DNA of 64,000 nt from Chryseobacterium sp. G0186 (GCF_003815675.1 NZ_CP033918.1:4526001-4590000); one strand, 5' to 3'; shown: positions 43,723 through 53,726, numbered from the stretch's first letter. The notes: generated from the letters alone by a model not told the origin. Numbers and translations are program-made.

Positions 43723-44763
43723 ATGAACATATTTGTGAAAAAATCTTTTCTATATGCTTGCTTATGTGCAGTATTCCTTGTTTCCTGCAAGAAAGAGATA
43801 GAAAAAATAAGTGATACTTTTAAAGATACTGTTTCTGCTTCTGACATGCCGGAAGCTGAAAAAGATTCTGTAAAGAAAGATTCTGTGCCTGTAGCGAAAA
43901 AGGAATCTGTTCCGCCTGTTATGCAGGAAAATGGTTTCTATAATGCATTTGTCCTTCCAAAAGATAAAAAAATGAGGGATTCTGTATATGCAGAATTCAG
44001 CAAAAAATATAACGAGAAAGAACGTACTGCTATTCTGGCCTTAAACAGGTTGGATTCCAAAAGCAAATGGAATGCTGATACTTTGGTAGTTCCTGCCAAA
44101 ATAGATACTACATTGATGGCTTATTCACCCTTTCCAATGCAGTTGGATGTGTTAAGTGGAGTCAATAAATTTGTGATCTTTTCATATCCTATACAGGCTT
44201 ATGCGGTATATTCCAATGGGGGACTCGTTAAATGGGGACCAACAAGTATGGGCAAAAAAACAGCCCAGACTACACGTGGACTTACATTTGCTAACTGGAA
44301 AAAGAAATTATCTATTTCTACGGTCAGCAGCGAATGGAAACTTCCATATAACTTCAATATTCACAATATAGGAGGTATTGGATGGCATGAATACACTCTT
44401 CCGGGATATCCGGCTTCGCATTCTTGCCTGCGATTACTCAGAAAAGATGCCCAATGGTTATATTCCTATGCAGACACCTGGATTCTGAATCCCGGCGGTG
44501 CTACTACTAAGGCAAGAGGTACAGCTGTAATGGTCTTCGGTGATTATAACTGGGGTGGAAGAAGACCCTGGAAAAAGCTTTTGGATGATCCAAACGCGAA
44601 TAATATCTCTGTAGAAGAGCTTACCAAACTATTGGAACCGGATGTTCCAAAAATGTTGAAAGAACAGGCTAACAGGGAAAAAGTTGCAGATTCCATAAAG
44701 ACAGCCAGAGCTATGGCTACACCGGTTCAAAATGAAAGATCTGCAGATACTTTGTCTAAGTAA
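43723..44763 (+). CDS. L,D-transpeptidase (YkuD) lipoprotein
   Basis: A 346-residue exported protein: lipobox FLVSCKKE, a Lys/Ser/Pro linker, then a YkuD domain. The catalytic block is WHEYTLPGYPASHSCLRLL (His, then SHSC with the nucleophile Cys near 233). The YkuD fold crosslinks peptidoglycan or attaches lipoproteins to it. An unusual SHSC replaces the common SHGC. C-terminal 70 residues are disordered. It ends eight bases into the convergent gene 44756. Confidence 0.84.
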   Translation: MNIFVKKSFLYACLCAVFLVSCKKEIEKISDTFKDTVSASDMPEAEKDSVKKDSVPVAKKESVPPVMQENGFYNAFVLPKDKKMRDSVYAEFSKKYNEKERTAILALNRLDSKSKWNADTLVVPAKIDTTLMAYSPFPMQLDVLSGVNKFVIFSYPIQAYAVYSNGGLVKWGPTSMGKKTAQTTRGLTFANWKKKLSISTVSSEWKLPYNFNIHNIGGIGWHEYTLPGYPASHSCLRLLRKDAQWLYSYADTWILNPGGATTKARGTAVMVFGDYNWGGRRPWKKLLDDPNANNISVEELTKLLEPDVPKMLKEQANREKVADSIKTARAMATPVQNERSADTLSK

Positions 44764-45283
44764 TCTTCTTTTCAAATTGTAAAGTAGATTCTTCAGCAAA
44801 TTTTCTCAGCTTAAGCATTTCATCCTTTCCTTTATGTTGCCCGAATCTTGCAGCAAGATAAGTAAGGAGAATAAAAAATAACATCACAAAAGAAGCGCTC
44901 AGTGCCCAAGGGTATTCAGCGCTTTTTATTTGTTTCTCTACATAATACATCGTAAAAAACGTCATCCAAAGAATGGAAAAGGAAAAATAAAGAAACATAA
45001 AAAACGTCCAGACCGCAGAACTGGGACCAAAAACTCCCCGTATGGCAATATCATCGTCTTCCATTTCAACCCTTAGGGCAAGGCGGGGCTTCCAGTAGTT
45101 ATCATATGCTGTTTCCACCCAAATAGTAGCAACTTCCTTATTGACGTTCCCGGAAAATTCATCTTTATGTTCAAGAAGATATTTTTTCAGATTTTCGGCA
45201 TACTCTTCCTTGCTGAGATGGGTAAACATTTTGAATCTCGGCCTTGTTCTTATTTTATCTAGTGTGGTTTCTTCTGTTGTCAT
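44756..45283 (-). CDS. Hypothetical protein with two membrane helices
   Basis: A 175-residue protein: cytosolic N-terminal 95 residues (FTHLSKEEYAENLKKYLLEH), then two helices (VWTFFMFLYFSFSILWMTFF, ALSASFVMLFFILLTYLAAR) and a charged tail. No family named. It lies four bases after the protease-PDZ gene stop on the same strand, so they are probably one unit. Confidence 0.65.
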   Translation of the reverse strand: MTTEETTLDKIRTRPRFKMFTHLSKEEYAENLKKYLLEHKDEFSGNVNKEVATIWVETAYDNYWKPRLALRVEMEDDDIAIRGVFGPSSAVWTFFMFLYFSFSILWMTFFTMYYVEKQIKSAEYPWALSASFVMLFFILLTYLAARFGQHKGKDEMLKLRKFAEESTLQFEKKIT

Positions 45284-45286
45284 ATT

Positions 45287-46606
45287 TTATTCTTGATAGG
45301 GAATTGGATCTTCTAATGTAAAGCGTATAGTGAGCTTTTCATTTTTTCTTTGTACAACCATGGTGATGTTTCTTCCTTCATCAGATTTCATGAGTTCTAT
45401 GATTTTTTCCAGGGTCATATCTGAAGACTTATTTCCATTAATACTGATGACTCTGTCGTCCTTTTTTAAACCTGCTTCGTAGGCGGGAGAATCTTTCCTG
45501 ACGCCTGCAATGGAAAATATAGGTTTAAGGCTGAACTTATACTGAAAGGAATTTTTGTATCCTTCAGCTCCCATAGTTGCCAGGTTCTGAGTTTCAATGG
45601 CAACTCTGTCCTGCTTCCATTCCAGACCATCCTGTTTAAAATCCAGGCCACTCATATTAAAATGAAAAGGATCATTAAAGTTCCTGTTTTTCTTCAAATA
45701 TAGCTTTTTGTTAGGATAATCAAAAACAACCGTAAACCGACGCATAATTTCTCCACCTATAGAACCTTTCCTATTTTCTACCAGAGTAACGTGCTGGATA
45801 GAAAATTCATCCGGCATCGCGGTAAGTGGTTTTTCAAATTTAAAATCTCCTAAATAAAAGTTATGAATTCTGCTTCTTTTTCCATAGATATCTCCGTTGA
45901 ATCCCCGTCCAAGGAAGTCGTCAATATTAGGTCTGTTGTACACAAAGTTTTTAATGAGAGTAGGGAAGAGCCATATTGCATCACTGTTTCCAAGGTCAAT
46001 CAAAAGTTTTGAATCTTTTTTCTCATTAGTCATTTCTACACCGGCATACAGATAAGGCTTGTCTCTTTCAATGGTGATAGGCATTTCTTCAAACTTTCTC
46101 AGTTTCTTTTCTAAAAGATCTGTGTTCTCATAAATGGTTAGTTTTTTGGCTGTATAATCTATAAAAATGGGATGGTTCTTAAAAAAATGGTATCCGATAA
46201 CTCCATTCACGGGAATGCCTACATGAGAAGAGATATTGAATTCTTCATCAATAATCACGTAAAGAGACATAGAAGTGTTCACTATAGCATTTCCAATTCG
46301 TCCGGTATTGCGATCTGATTTTAAACCGTCAATGCTTAAACTTCCTCCAAGACCTGAAAACTTTATCTTTTCAACATTTCCCAGTTTAAGGTCCTTATTT
46401 TCCAGGCTGAAAAGGATGGTCTCTGCCACTCCGGTATCCAGCAAAAAGGTAAGTTCGGCACCGTTAACGTTAATAGGAATAAAGATCAGATTATTGATAA
46501 ACTGAAAAGGAATAACTGCTTTTTTTGTATTAATTAACTCAAAAGAGTTCTGGGCATGAGCAAAAATGCATAAAAATAATCCCAGTAAAAGAAGCCTTGG
46601 TTTCAT
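45287..46606 (-). CDS. Exported retropepsin-like aspartyl protease with PDZ domain
   Basis: A 439-residue secreted protein: signal peptide (LLLGLFLCIFAHA), two aspartyl-protease-like repeats with LTFLLDTGVAETILF and KLLIDLGNSDAIWLF (DTG and DLG in place of two DTG), and a C-terminal PDZ domain (GVRKDSPAYEAGLKKDDRVI). Bacteroidota carry many such proteins; the substrates are unknown. The second Asp motif is DLG, so activity is uncertain. A terminator lies upstream at 46645 for the gene before it. Confidence 0.82.
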   Translation of the reverse strand: MKPRLLLLGLFLCIFAHAQNSFELINTKKAVIPFQFINNLIFIPINVNGAELTFLLDTGVAETILFSLENKDLKLGNVEKIKFSGLGGSLSIDGLKSDRNTGRIGNAIVNTSMSLYVIIDEEFNISSHVGIPVNGVIGYHFFKNHPIFIDYTAKKLTIYENTDLLEKKLRKFEEMPITIERDKPYLYAGVEMTNEKKDSKLLIDLGNSDAIWLFPTLIKNFVYNRPNIDDFLGRGFNGDIYGKRSRIHNFYLGDFKFEKPLTAMPDEFSIQHVTLVENRKGSIGGEIMRRFTVVFDYPNKKLYLKKNRNFNDPFHFNMSGLDFKQDGLEWKQDRVAIETQNLATMGAEGYKNSFQYKFSLKPIFSIAGVRKDSPAYEAGLKKDDRVISINGNKSSDMTLEKIIELMKSDEGRNITMVVQRKNEKLTIRFTLEDPIPYQE

Positions 46607-46644
46607 TTACTGAATTTACTGAATTTATCTTTATTGTAATAAAA

Positions 46645-46669
46645 AAACATTCCAAATGCAGGAATGTTT
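46645..46669 (-). terminator. Terminator after the esterase gene
   Basis: 9-bp stem AAACATTCC/GGAATGTTT, 7-nt loop; on the minus strand it is followed by a T7 run. It ends the transcript of 46727-47365. Confidence 0.8.
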
Positions 46670-46726
46670 GTATAAACTACAATGATGTAGTATTTTTGTT
46701 TGAATTTGTCTTAAATTGAATTTTGC

Positions 46727-47365
46727 TTATTTAGCATAGAATTCCATTAAATCCATATAGTTTTTCTGATTGACGCCATGTCCACTCATATATTCTCTGA
46801 AAGTGAAGTAACAGCTGAGGTCATAAAGCAGATCAGCCGCTTTTCTTCCCCATTCAAGCGGAATAACAGCATCATCTGTACCATGTGAAACAAAGAATCG
46901 AAGTCTTTCCAGTTTCTTTTTGTCTTTTACAATACCATCCAGAAGCTTTTCTTCAGGATAAGAACTAAGACAGGCTACATGATTGAAAAGTTCAGGATAT
47001 TTTAAGGCTAGGGCATAGCATAATATTCCTCCCTGGCTGAATCCACACAAGTGTACCTTGCTTTCGGTAAGGCCATAATGATTGATGATTTTTAATATAC
47101 TTTCCAATACCGAATTTAAAGATTCCTTGGCTTGGGGAATATCAATAAAGTTCTCCGGATCATTGAAATTGATATCGAACCAGGAATATCCCTCAAATTG
47201 AGTATCTCTTGGGGCTCTGAAGCTAATGATGATCCAGTCATTTGGAAGCGTTTCCCTAAAACTGAAAAGGTCCTGCTCATTGCTGCCGTAGCCGTGAAGC
47301 ATAAAAAGTATAGGGGTAGTAGAGGTAATATTTTCCGGCTCTCTTACTATATAATCTAAATTCAT
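46727..47365 (-). CDS. Phospholipase/carboxylesterase-type serine hydrolase
   Basis: A 212-residue alpha/beta hydrolase: oxyanion loop LFMLHGYGSNEQDLFSF, nucleophile elbow CGFSQGGILCYALAL, acid loop VSHGTDDAVIPLEWG and His in MSGHGVNQKN. This is the YpfH/carboxylesterase type and probably cleaves acyl or ester substrates in the cytosol. The exact substrate is unknown. Own terminator at 46645. Confidence 0.87.
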   Translation of the reverse strand: MNLDYIVREPENITSTTPILFMLHGYGSNEQDLFSFRETLPNDWIIISFRAPRDTQFEGYSWFDINFNDPENFIDIPQAKESLNSVLESILKIINHYGLTESKVHLCGFSQGGILCYALALKYPELFNHVACLSSYPEEKLLDGIVKDKKKLERLRFFVSHGTDDAVIPLEWGRKAADLLYDLSCYFTFREYMSGHGVNQKNYMDLMEFYAK

Positions 47366-47739
47366 ACAGCAAATATAATTAATAAATTACATTGTGAATC
47401 TTAACTTTTTGTGATTCATATTTCCTGGAATGAAAAGAGAGGGGATGACCTCAAAAATTATTAAGTATTAATTGTAATATGGATAAACATTTATAGGAAT
47501 GGCTTTTAGTGGATAATAAAAAGGTTCTTTATTTTCAACTTCAGTTATTTCAATTTTGTATCCGTTATTTTATGTGTAATAATTACTTATTTGAACTGTA
47601 TTATTGGATTTTCGGATATTAATTTGTTTTTTGTCGATTTGATATTGTTTGCAAATCTTTGTTGGAAAATTTTCATAAAAGTTATTTTTATATTAATAAA
47701 AAACTTATATTTGAAACATTAAAAAATCTATTTGGAGAA

Positions 47740-48171
47740 ATGAAGCAATTTTACAATTCAAAAAGTTTACTAAGACTTTCTTTTTTATTCGTTTTATTAT
47801 TTTCTGCAATCACCGTTTTAAATTCCTGTAAAAAGGATGACGATGATGAATTCCAGGATCATATGGTTCAATTCGAAGTAAAAACAACTGGAGGAGGAAA
47901 AATTATATCTGTAGTAACACAGGTAGGTACCACTCAAAGTACTGTCTACAATACTACTGCAGTCCCTTTAACATCCCCTTGGAGTAGTGGAGAAGTATGG
48001 GTGAATTCTAGCCAGGCACAATTAAACCTTGATGCCAATGCTACATTGCCGGATGACAATGCAGAACTTATCATCAATCTTTGGATAGATGGAGAAATTG
48101 TAAGAACTGATAAGAAAAAAGGAAAAGGCGTAGCTGTTGCACAAATTGATTTCAGTTTCTTAGAACCTTAA
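47740..48171 (+). CDS. Surface-type lipoprotein, paralogue of 51021-51440
   Basis: A 143-residue lipoprotein from ATG 47740, which has a GGAG upstream; in-frame codons from 47659 would put a leaderless stretch in front. Leader ends VLNSCKKDDDDEF: Cys then KK and four acidic residues, typical of the lipoprotein export signal to the surface in Flavobacteriia. The rest is a beta-rich domain (FEVKTTGGGKIISVVTQVGT; INLWIDGEIVRTDKKKGKG). It matches the fold of 51021-51440 (IWVDGELKKEG). The two flank the kinase/regulator pair and may be its targets. A -7 TATATTTG is at 47706-47713. Confidence 0.75.
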   Translation: MKQFYNSKSLLRLSFLFVLLFSAITVLNSCKKDDDDEFQDHMVQFEVKTTGGGKIISVVTQVGTTQSTVYNTTAVPLTSPWSSGEVWVNSSQAQLNLDANATLPDDNAELIINLWIDGEIVRTDKKKGKGVAVAQIDFSFLEP

Positions 48172-48191
48172 AAAATATTTCTTATATAAAT

Positions 48192-48220
48192 AAAAAAACC
48201 GCTCTCAGAGCGGTTTTTTT
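48192..48220. terminator. Bidirectional terminator
   Basis: 13-bp stem AAAAAAACCGCTC/GAGCGGTTTTTTT with a 3-nt loop between converging genes (47740+ and 48219-). It has poly-T on both sides. Confidence 0.93.
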
Positions 48221-48857
48221 ATTCTTCAATCATATGATATTGCATAGCATGGCTGATGAGTTCGGTAGAATTTTTTGCCTTAAATTTTTGTAGTAGATTT
48301 TTTCGGTGAGTATCTACGGTGAGTGGGCTTAGAAATAGCTCTTCTGCAATGATGTTACTCGTTTTACCTTGCGCTACCAATTGCAGGATCTGTTTTTCTC
48401 TTTTTGTCAGTCTGGGAATGGTCAGTTCATTTTGAGACGGCCGGCTGATGATCTGTTTGGTTTCGTTACAGAAAACAATATCTCCTGATAATGCTCCTTT
48501 GATGCATATAACCAGCTCATGGATTGATGTGTTTTTCAGAAGATAACCACTGGCTCCGTTTTGTATGGATTGCATGATGATACTCCTTTCAGAACGGTTA
48601 CTGAACATAATTACTGATATATCCGGACATATTTTTTTTATTTCCCTGCATAGCTCTGTACCATTGGCATCAGGTAAAGTAATATCAAGAAGAATAATAT
48701 CCACTTTGTTGGCTTTGATAAAGCTGATCAGCTCAGAACCGGAAGTAAAGGTTTCCGGTATATTGAAAAAAGGCTGGCTGTTCAGCATCATCTTTACCCC
48801 TTCGATGACGATGGGATGATCATCTACAATGACGATATTTATTTTTTCATTCTCCAT
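48219..48857 (-). CDS. NarL/FixJ-type response regulator
   Basis: A 212-residue regulator: receiver domain with IVIVDDHPIVIEGV, phospho-Asp in VDIILLDITLPDANG (about 56) and Lys in GYLLKNTSIHE. LuxR helix-turn-helix at the C-terminus (LTKREKQILQLVAQGKTSNI, SPLTVDTHRKNLLQKF). It overlaps the kinase gene by 11 bases. It is the likely output for the kinase and a candidate controller of the lipoproteins on either side. Confidence 0.93.
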   Translation of the reverse strand: MENEKINIVIVDDHPIVIEGVKMMLNSQPFFNIPETFTSGSELISFIKANKVDIILLDITLPDANGTELCREIKKICPDISVIMFSNRSERSIIMQSIQNGASGYLLKNTSIHELVICIKGALSGDIVFCNETKQIISRPSQNELTIPRLTKREKQILQLVAQGKTSNIIAEELFLSPLTVDTHRKNLLQKFKAKNSTELISHAMQYHMIEE

Positions 48858-50820
48858 CTATATTGAGTTCTATATTAACTGTTGTTCCTTGATTGTCTGA
48901 GCTGATCTCCATATTCCCTTTTAGGTAATCAACTCTGTTTTTCAGATTCTTAAGCCCCATACTTTTGGTTTTATTCTCCGCATTGTTTTCAAATCCTTTT
49001 CCATTATCTTCAATGGTAATGTAGAAGTTTTTATCAGACTGAGAGCACTGTAATAAAATATTACTAGCCTCAGCATGTTTGATGGCATTGGCCAATAATT
49101 CCTGTACAATTCTATAGATATTCAGCTGGATATTTAAGGGAAGTTTCCTTTCAATATTGATCGCCTGGAAGTCAATTTCAATGTCTTTTCTGTTGTAAAA
49201 TTCACAGAGATCACCCAACGCTGTTTCCAATCCAAAATTAAGCAATGACTCAGGCATCAGGTTTCTGGCAACATGTCTAAGTTCACCTACAGAATTATCC
49301 AGCTGCCCCAAGATCTTATAAAACTCTTTATCTTTTTCAGCATCTAAATGATTGGCTGACCAGGTTGAAAAATTAATCTTCACTCCGGCAAGCATTCCGC
49401 CCAAACCATCATGAAGATCCCTTGCAATACGCTCCCTTTCTCTTTCCTCTCCTTCAAGAATAGCCTTTGTCAATGAAAGTTCCTCCTTTTGTTTGATCTC
49501 ATTGATCTTTTGCTTAGATATTTTTTTGTTTTTTCTGAAGATGATAAAAAGGAAAATCAGGAGGCTTATCAGTAATAATAAAATAAGGCTCAATCCCCAT
49601 AAATAGGAATTTTTCTTATTGACTTCAAGGTCTTTCTGGTTCTTTTCAGCATTTAAGGTGGCTATTTTTCTCTCTTTCTCTGCAGCATTAAACTTGGATT
49701 CTATTTTATTGATCTCAAGCTTTACATTTTCGGTATTTAGGCTGTCGTTAAGCCCAGAATATTTCTGTTCCCAGACTAAAGCTCCCTTAGCATTTCCCAT
49801 TTCCTCATGTAATGCAGAAAGTTGCTTATAAATGGTTTTTCTGTTTTTGAGATCAAGAGCCAGGGATTTTTCCTTTAAAACATCTTCCAGTACCTCCTTC
49901 GCATCATTATATCTTTTTAGTTTTCTTAAAATATCATATTTGTTGAAATAGAACATTTGTGCCAACAGATTCTGATTGAATTTTCTGGTGTAAAAGATTC
50001 CCTTTTCAATTACGGGTAAAGCCTCCGAATTTTTTTGTCGGGTAATATAATAGAGCGTTTTACCATAATAATAAAAAGCATTGACTGATGATTCCGGATA
50101 AGGGGCAATCAGATTTTCAGCTTTATCCAAAAACTTTTTCGCCTCATCTCCTTTAGCCTGATAGCAGAAGTTATTGGCTAAGTTCAGATAGGTAAAAAAT
50201 AGCTCGGAAGAATTAGGGTAGTGTTTTTCAAGAATCTTTAAAGCTTTGTTGTTATAGTCTTCGGACTTTTTAAACTCAGCATTATAAGTAAGAATTACGG
50301 CAAGTTGAGTATATAAAAATCCAAGATTTCTGCTGGTTTCATATTTTTTGGACAGTGGAATACTTTTTTCAAGAATCGTTTTTACCAAAAAAGGATATCC
50401 CTCCTTGTCTTTCTGCGTTACGCCATAGCTGTACCATGCTGAAGCCTGAAGAAGATCTGATTCCTCGTTTCTAATTTTTGATAATTGTTTTATGGCCTGT
50501 TGATAGGAAACCGCAGCTTTTTCTTTGTTTCTGTCCAGGTTATATTGCGCCATGTAATAATCATATTTCGCTGAAAGAAAAGCATCACCTTTAATAAATG
50601 TTTTTCCATTTTCCAGGTACTTTTTGCTTACAAGGGAATCAATATTTCTGTAATAATTCGACAATAGGAAAAAAGCATTTGCCTTTGCAATATGGGAAGT
50701 TTTGTTTTTCACAGTGCTTTGTAAACTGTCCAGATAAGGCTTCTCATTTAGGGGAATGATTTGCTGGGATCGTAAACCAAAGGATAGTAATATGCTTAGC
50801 AGGATAAGTAATCTCTTCAT
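48847..50820 (-). CDS. TPR sensor histidine kinase (HisKA_3)
   Basis: A 657-residue sensor: signal peptide, periplasmic TPR array (about 60-385), a membrane segment (LWGLSLILLLLISLLIFLFI near 405-425), then HisKA_3 with RERERIARDLHDGLGGMLAG (His in HDG) and an ATPase domain (ELLANAIKHAE, EDNGKGFENN, GLKNLKNRVDYLKG). TPR sensor kinases of this build sense peptides or protein partners. Transcribed with its regulator. Divergent from the lipoprotein at 51021. Confidence 0.92.
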   Translation of the reverse strand: MKRLLILLSILLSFGLRSQQIIPLNEKPYLDSLQSTVKNKTSHIAKANAFFLLSNYYRNIDSLVSKKYLENGKTFIKGDAFLSAKYDYYMAQYNLDRNKEKAAVSYQQAIKQLSKIRNEESDLLQASAWYSYGVTQKDKEGYPFLVKTILEKSIPLSKKYETSRNLGFLYTQLAVILTYNAEFKKSEDYNNKALKILEKHYPNSSELFFTYLNLANNFCYQAKGDEAKKFLDKAENLIAPYPESSVNAFYYYGKTLYYITRQKNSEALPVIEKGIFYTRKFNQNLLAQMFYFNKYDILRKLKRYNDAKEVLEDVLKEKSLALDLKNRKTIYKQLSALHEEMGNAKGALVWEQKYSGLNDSLNTENVKLEINKIESKFNAAEKERKIATLNAEKNQKDLEVNKKNSYLWGLSLILLLLISLLIFLFIIFRKNKKISKQKINEIKQKEELSLTKAILEGEERERERIARDLHDGLGGMLAGVKINFSTWSANHLDAEKDKEFYKILGQLDNSVGELRHVARNLMPESLLNFGLETALGDLCEFYNRKDIEIDFQAINIERKLPLNIQLNIYRIVQELLANAIKHAEASNILLQCSQSDKNFYITIEDNGKGFENNAENKTKSMGLKNLKNRVDYLKGNMEISSDNQGTTVNIELNIDGE

Positions 50821-50926
50821 TGGGTCTCAGTTCAATAGAATATTTTTAAAAATGTTCAATTTAATTAAAATTTTCAGCATAAAAAATACCTGAATTTAGG
50901 TAGAAAAAATTACTCCTTTTTCAGGA

Positions 50927-50957
50927 TTGATAAAGTTTAAGGACTCCAATAGCTTTG
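50927..50957 (+). promoter_or_regulatory. Promoter of the lipoprotein gene 51021
   Basis: TTGA (50927-50930), 19 bases, TAGCTTTG (50950-50957), 64 bases before the ATG. The -7 is exact to TAnnTTTG; the -33 has one mismatch. Confidence 0.65.
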
Positions 50958-51020
50958 CAGGTACAGAATCACTAATCATAGAATATTAAATAAAGTAACT
51001 AAAATTTAAACAAAAAGATT

Positions 51021-51440
51021 ATGAAAAAAGCGAGAATGAATCAACTGTTGAGAGGTACATTTTTTGTATTGTTGGCCACCATGCTATTAGGATTTATAAC
51101 CTCTTGTAGCAATGATGATGACGATGACAATGGAAATGGGGCAGGGAAAAGCCATAAAGTCGTTTTTAAGGCGATTGCTTCTTCAGGAACTAATATTGAT
51201 GTAGCGGTGTACGGAATTGATGGAAACCCTACTACAGCTTCAAGTCTTAGCGGTACAACATGGTCAAGCCCTGAAGTAACATCAGAACCGGGTGCTTATA
51301 ATGCAAATGTTGCTGTAAATGCAATAGGAACAGATGCTTCTTCTACCTTAAAGGTTCAGATCTGGGTAGATGGTGAGTTGAAAAAAGAGGGAACTTCCAG
51401 TGGACAGTACTTATCTGCTTCTGCAAGCTACGTATTTTAA
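51021..51440 (+). CDS. Surface-type lipoprotein with Asp-rich tether
   Basis: A 139-residue lipoprotein: leader ending GFITSCSNDDDDDNGNGAG, an acidic tether after the Cys as in surface-exported lipoproteins. The domain is beta-rich (KVVFKAIASSGTNIDVAVYG; TLKVQIWVDGELKKEG). It matches the paralogue at 47740-48171 by tether, length and the [IL]W[IV]DGE strand. Function unknown; probably controlled by the adjacent kinase/regulator. A strong terminator follows. Confidence 0.75.
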   Translation: MKKARMNQLLRGTFFVLLATMLLGFITSCSNDDDDDNGNGAGKSHKVVFKAIASSGTNIDVAVYGIDGNPTTASSLSGTTWSSPEVTSEPGAYNANVAVNAIGTDASSTLKVQIWVDGELKKEGTSSGQYLSASASYVF

Positions 51441-51460
51441 AAATTAATAACTTTCACAAT

Positions 51461-51500
51461 AAAAAACGGGCGCTGAGATTCATCTCAGCGCCCGTTTTTT
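51461..51500. terminator. Bidirectional terminator
   Basis: Perfect 19-bp palindrome (AAAAAACGGGCGCTGAGAT and complement) with a 2-nt centre between converging lipoprotein and tyrS genes. GC-rich stem with poly-T on both sides. Confidence 0.95.
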
Positions 51501-51515
51501 ATATCGTATTTAAAA

Positions 51516-52811
51516 TTAAATCACCTTTACAATGAAGTAACTCTTTTTACCTTTTTGAAGCAATAGGAATTTACCATCAATAAGATCTGTCTCGTTAGCT
51601 GTAAAAGTATCATTTACTTTTTGCTTGTTGACAGAAATTGAATTTCCCTTGATTTCTCTCTGTGCTTCACTTTTAGATTTTAGAAACCCGGATTTTTCAG
51701 AAAGAAGATCAATAATGTTTATTCCTAGCACATCCGCTTTTGCAACCTCCTTTTGTGGAACCCCATCAAAAACTTCAAGGAATATTTCTTCATCAAGACT
51801 TACCAAATCTTCAGCAGTAGAGCGTCCGAAAAGAATTTCAGAAGCCTTAAGCGCCTTTTCGTATTCTTCTCTTCCATGTACCCAAACCGTTACTTCCTCA
51901 GCCAGTTTTTTCTGAAGCTTTCTTTCATGTGGAGCCGTTTTGTGCTCTTCAATCAAAGCTTCAATTTCTTCCTGTCCCAGGAAAGTATAAAACTTGATGA
52001 ATCTTTCAGCATCATCATCGGTAGCATTCAGCCAGAATTGGTAGAATTTGTATGGAGATGTTTTCTTTTTATCTAACCAATAGTTTTCTCCACTTTCAGA
52101 CTTTCCGAATTTTGAACCGTCAGCTTTCGTAATCAAAGGAACCGTTAATGCAAACGCTTCACCCTGAGCTTTTCTACGAATCAATTCCGTTCCTGTAGTG
52201 ATATTTCCCCACTGGTCAGAACCTCCCATTTGTAGCTTTACATTGTTATTCTGATATAAATGAAGGAAATCATAACCTTGAATCAGCTGGTAGGTAAACT
52301 CTGTGAAGCTCATCCCGTCGGCACCTCCGTCTCCCGAGAATCTCTTCTTTACAGAATCTTTGGCCATCATATAGTTAACCGTAATATTCTTTCCGATGTT
52401 TTTAGCAAAATCAAGGAATGAAATATTCTTCATCCAGTCATAGTTGTTAACCAACTCAGCTTTATTAGGCTCATTACCATTAAAATTCAAGAATTTTGAA
52501 AGCTGGTTTTTTAAACAGTCTACATAATGTAAAAGAGTTTCCTCATCCAAAAGATTTCTTTCTGCTGATTTTCCGGATGGGTCTCCAATCATTCCTGTAG
52601 CACCTCCTACAAGGGCAATAGGTTTATGACCGTGCTGCTGAAAGTGAGCAAGGATTTTTATCTGAATAAGACTTCCGATATGTAAAGAATCGGCAGTTGG
52701 ATCAAAACCAATATATGCAGTAGTTACCTCTTTATTCAGTTGTTCATCGGTTCCGGGCATCATATCAGCAAATAGACCACGCCATTTCAGTTCTTCTATA
52801 AAGGAATTCAT
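51516..52811 (-). CDS. tyrS: Tyrosyl-tRNA synthetase
   Basis: A 431-residue class I synthetase charging tRNA-Tyr: HIGH-type [19 protein letters not shown], Tyr/ATP pocket [14 protein letters not shown] and [14 protein letters not shown], the KMSKS-type [18 protein letters not shown], and a C-terminal S4 domain ([20 protein letters not shown]). Length is typical. Housekeeping gene, backbone marker. Confidence 0.97.
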   Translation of the reverse strand: MNSFIEELKWRGLFADMMPGTDEQLNKEVTTAYIGFDPTADSLHIGSLIQIKILAHFQQHGHKPIALVGGATGMIGDPSGKSAERNLLDEETLLHYVDCLKNQLSKFLNFNGNEPNKAELVNNYDWMKNISFLDFAKNIGKNITVNYMMAKDSVKKRFSGDGGADGMSFTEFTYQLIQGYDFLHLYQNNNVKLQMGGSDQWGNITTGTELIRRKAQGEAFALTVPLITKADGSKFGKSESGENYWLDKKKTSPYKFYQFWLNATDDDAERFIKFYTFLGQEEIEALIEEHKTAPHERKLQKKLAEEVTVWVHGREEYEKALKASEILFGRSTAEDLVSLDEEIFLEVFDGVPQKEVAKADVLGINIIDLLSEKSGFLKSKSEAQREIKGNSISVNKQKVNDTFTANETDLIDGKFLLLQKGKKSYFIVKVI

Positions 52812-52983
52812 TGATTTTTTACTTTAAAATTTTAAGTTGCAAAGATAGTAAATTAAGAAGTATCAAAGGCAAAAGGGTGAAAAAGCAAATTTATGGAACA
52901 TCTTTGGCTGTATCTTAAAGGAATAGACTCGAATTCACCTGCCTTATTGTAATTCTGCGCTAAATAATTTATATTTGTTACTA

Positions 52984-53544
52984 ATGAATGACGAACAGCT
53001 ATTTCTGCTCATCCAAAAGGCCAAGGAGAAAGACCAAAAGGCCCAGACGAAACTCATCAATGTTTTTTGGGTGGATGTTTTTTCCTTTGTAATGAAGAAA
53101 GTAAAAGATGAAAATGATGCCGATGAAATTACTGTAAATGTTTTTTCCAAGGTATTGTCAAAATTAGATATGTTCGATCCACATTTCCAGTTTAAAACAT
53201 GGATTTTAACCATCGCTCAAAATACGGTTATTGATTTTTGGAGAAAGAAGAACCGAGAAAACGAGGATGCCGTTGAAAATCTTGATGAGGTGAAAAATCA
53301 ATATGCAAAATCTCCTGAAGAATTACTGATTTCCGAAGAAGAACAAAAAAAGATTATTAAAACCATTGAATCTCTGGATGCCAATTACCAGGATATTATC
53401 AAGCTAAGATTTTTTGAGGAAAAAAGCATCAAGGAAATTGCAGAAGAATTGGGAATTTCCGTTGCCAATACTAAGGTAAGAGTGATGCGCGCCAAAAAAG
53501 TATTGGCCGAACTGTTGAAGAATAACGAGTTTGATGATCACTAA
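52984..53544 (+). CDS. ECF sigma factor
   Basis: A 186-residue sigma-70 family protein from ATG 52984 (in-frame TTG codons lie just upstream). Region 2: VFWVDVFSFVMKKVKDENDA, then FKTWILTIAQNTVIDFWRKK. Region 4: LDANYQDIIKLRFFEEKSIK and the HTH IAEELGISVANTKVRVMRAK. No anti-sigma gene follows. The -7 TATATTTG (52970-52977) leaves almost no leader. Target genes unknown. Confidence 0.9.
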   Translation: MNDEQLFLLIQKAKEKDQKAQTKLINVFWVDVFSFVMKKVKDENDADEITVNVFSKVLSKLDMFDPHFQFKTWILTIAQNTVIDFWRKKNRENEDAVENLDEVKNQYAKSPEELLISEEEQKKIIKTIESLDANYQDIIKLRFFEEKSIKEIAEELGISVANTKVRVMRAKKVLAELLKNNEFDDH

Positions 53545-53726
53545 TTATAGGTATTATTCTTACTGAAAATCTTAATTTTTCTTGCAACTATATTGTTGAA
53601 TGAGTGATGAAATCTAAGCGTTTTGTTATTTTCCAATCCATTGATAGTCGAATTATCAATTTCATCAATTTCTCTGGTTGATGGTTTCCATTAAAAATTC
53701 CTTAACTTTGAACTTCAATTTTAGAA

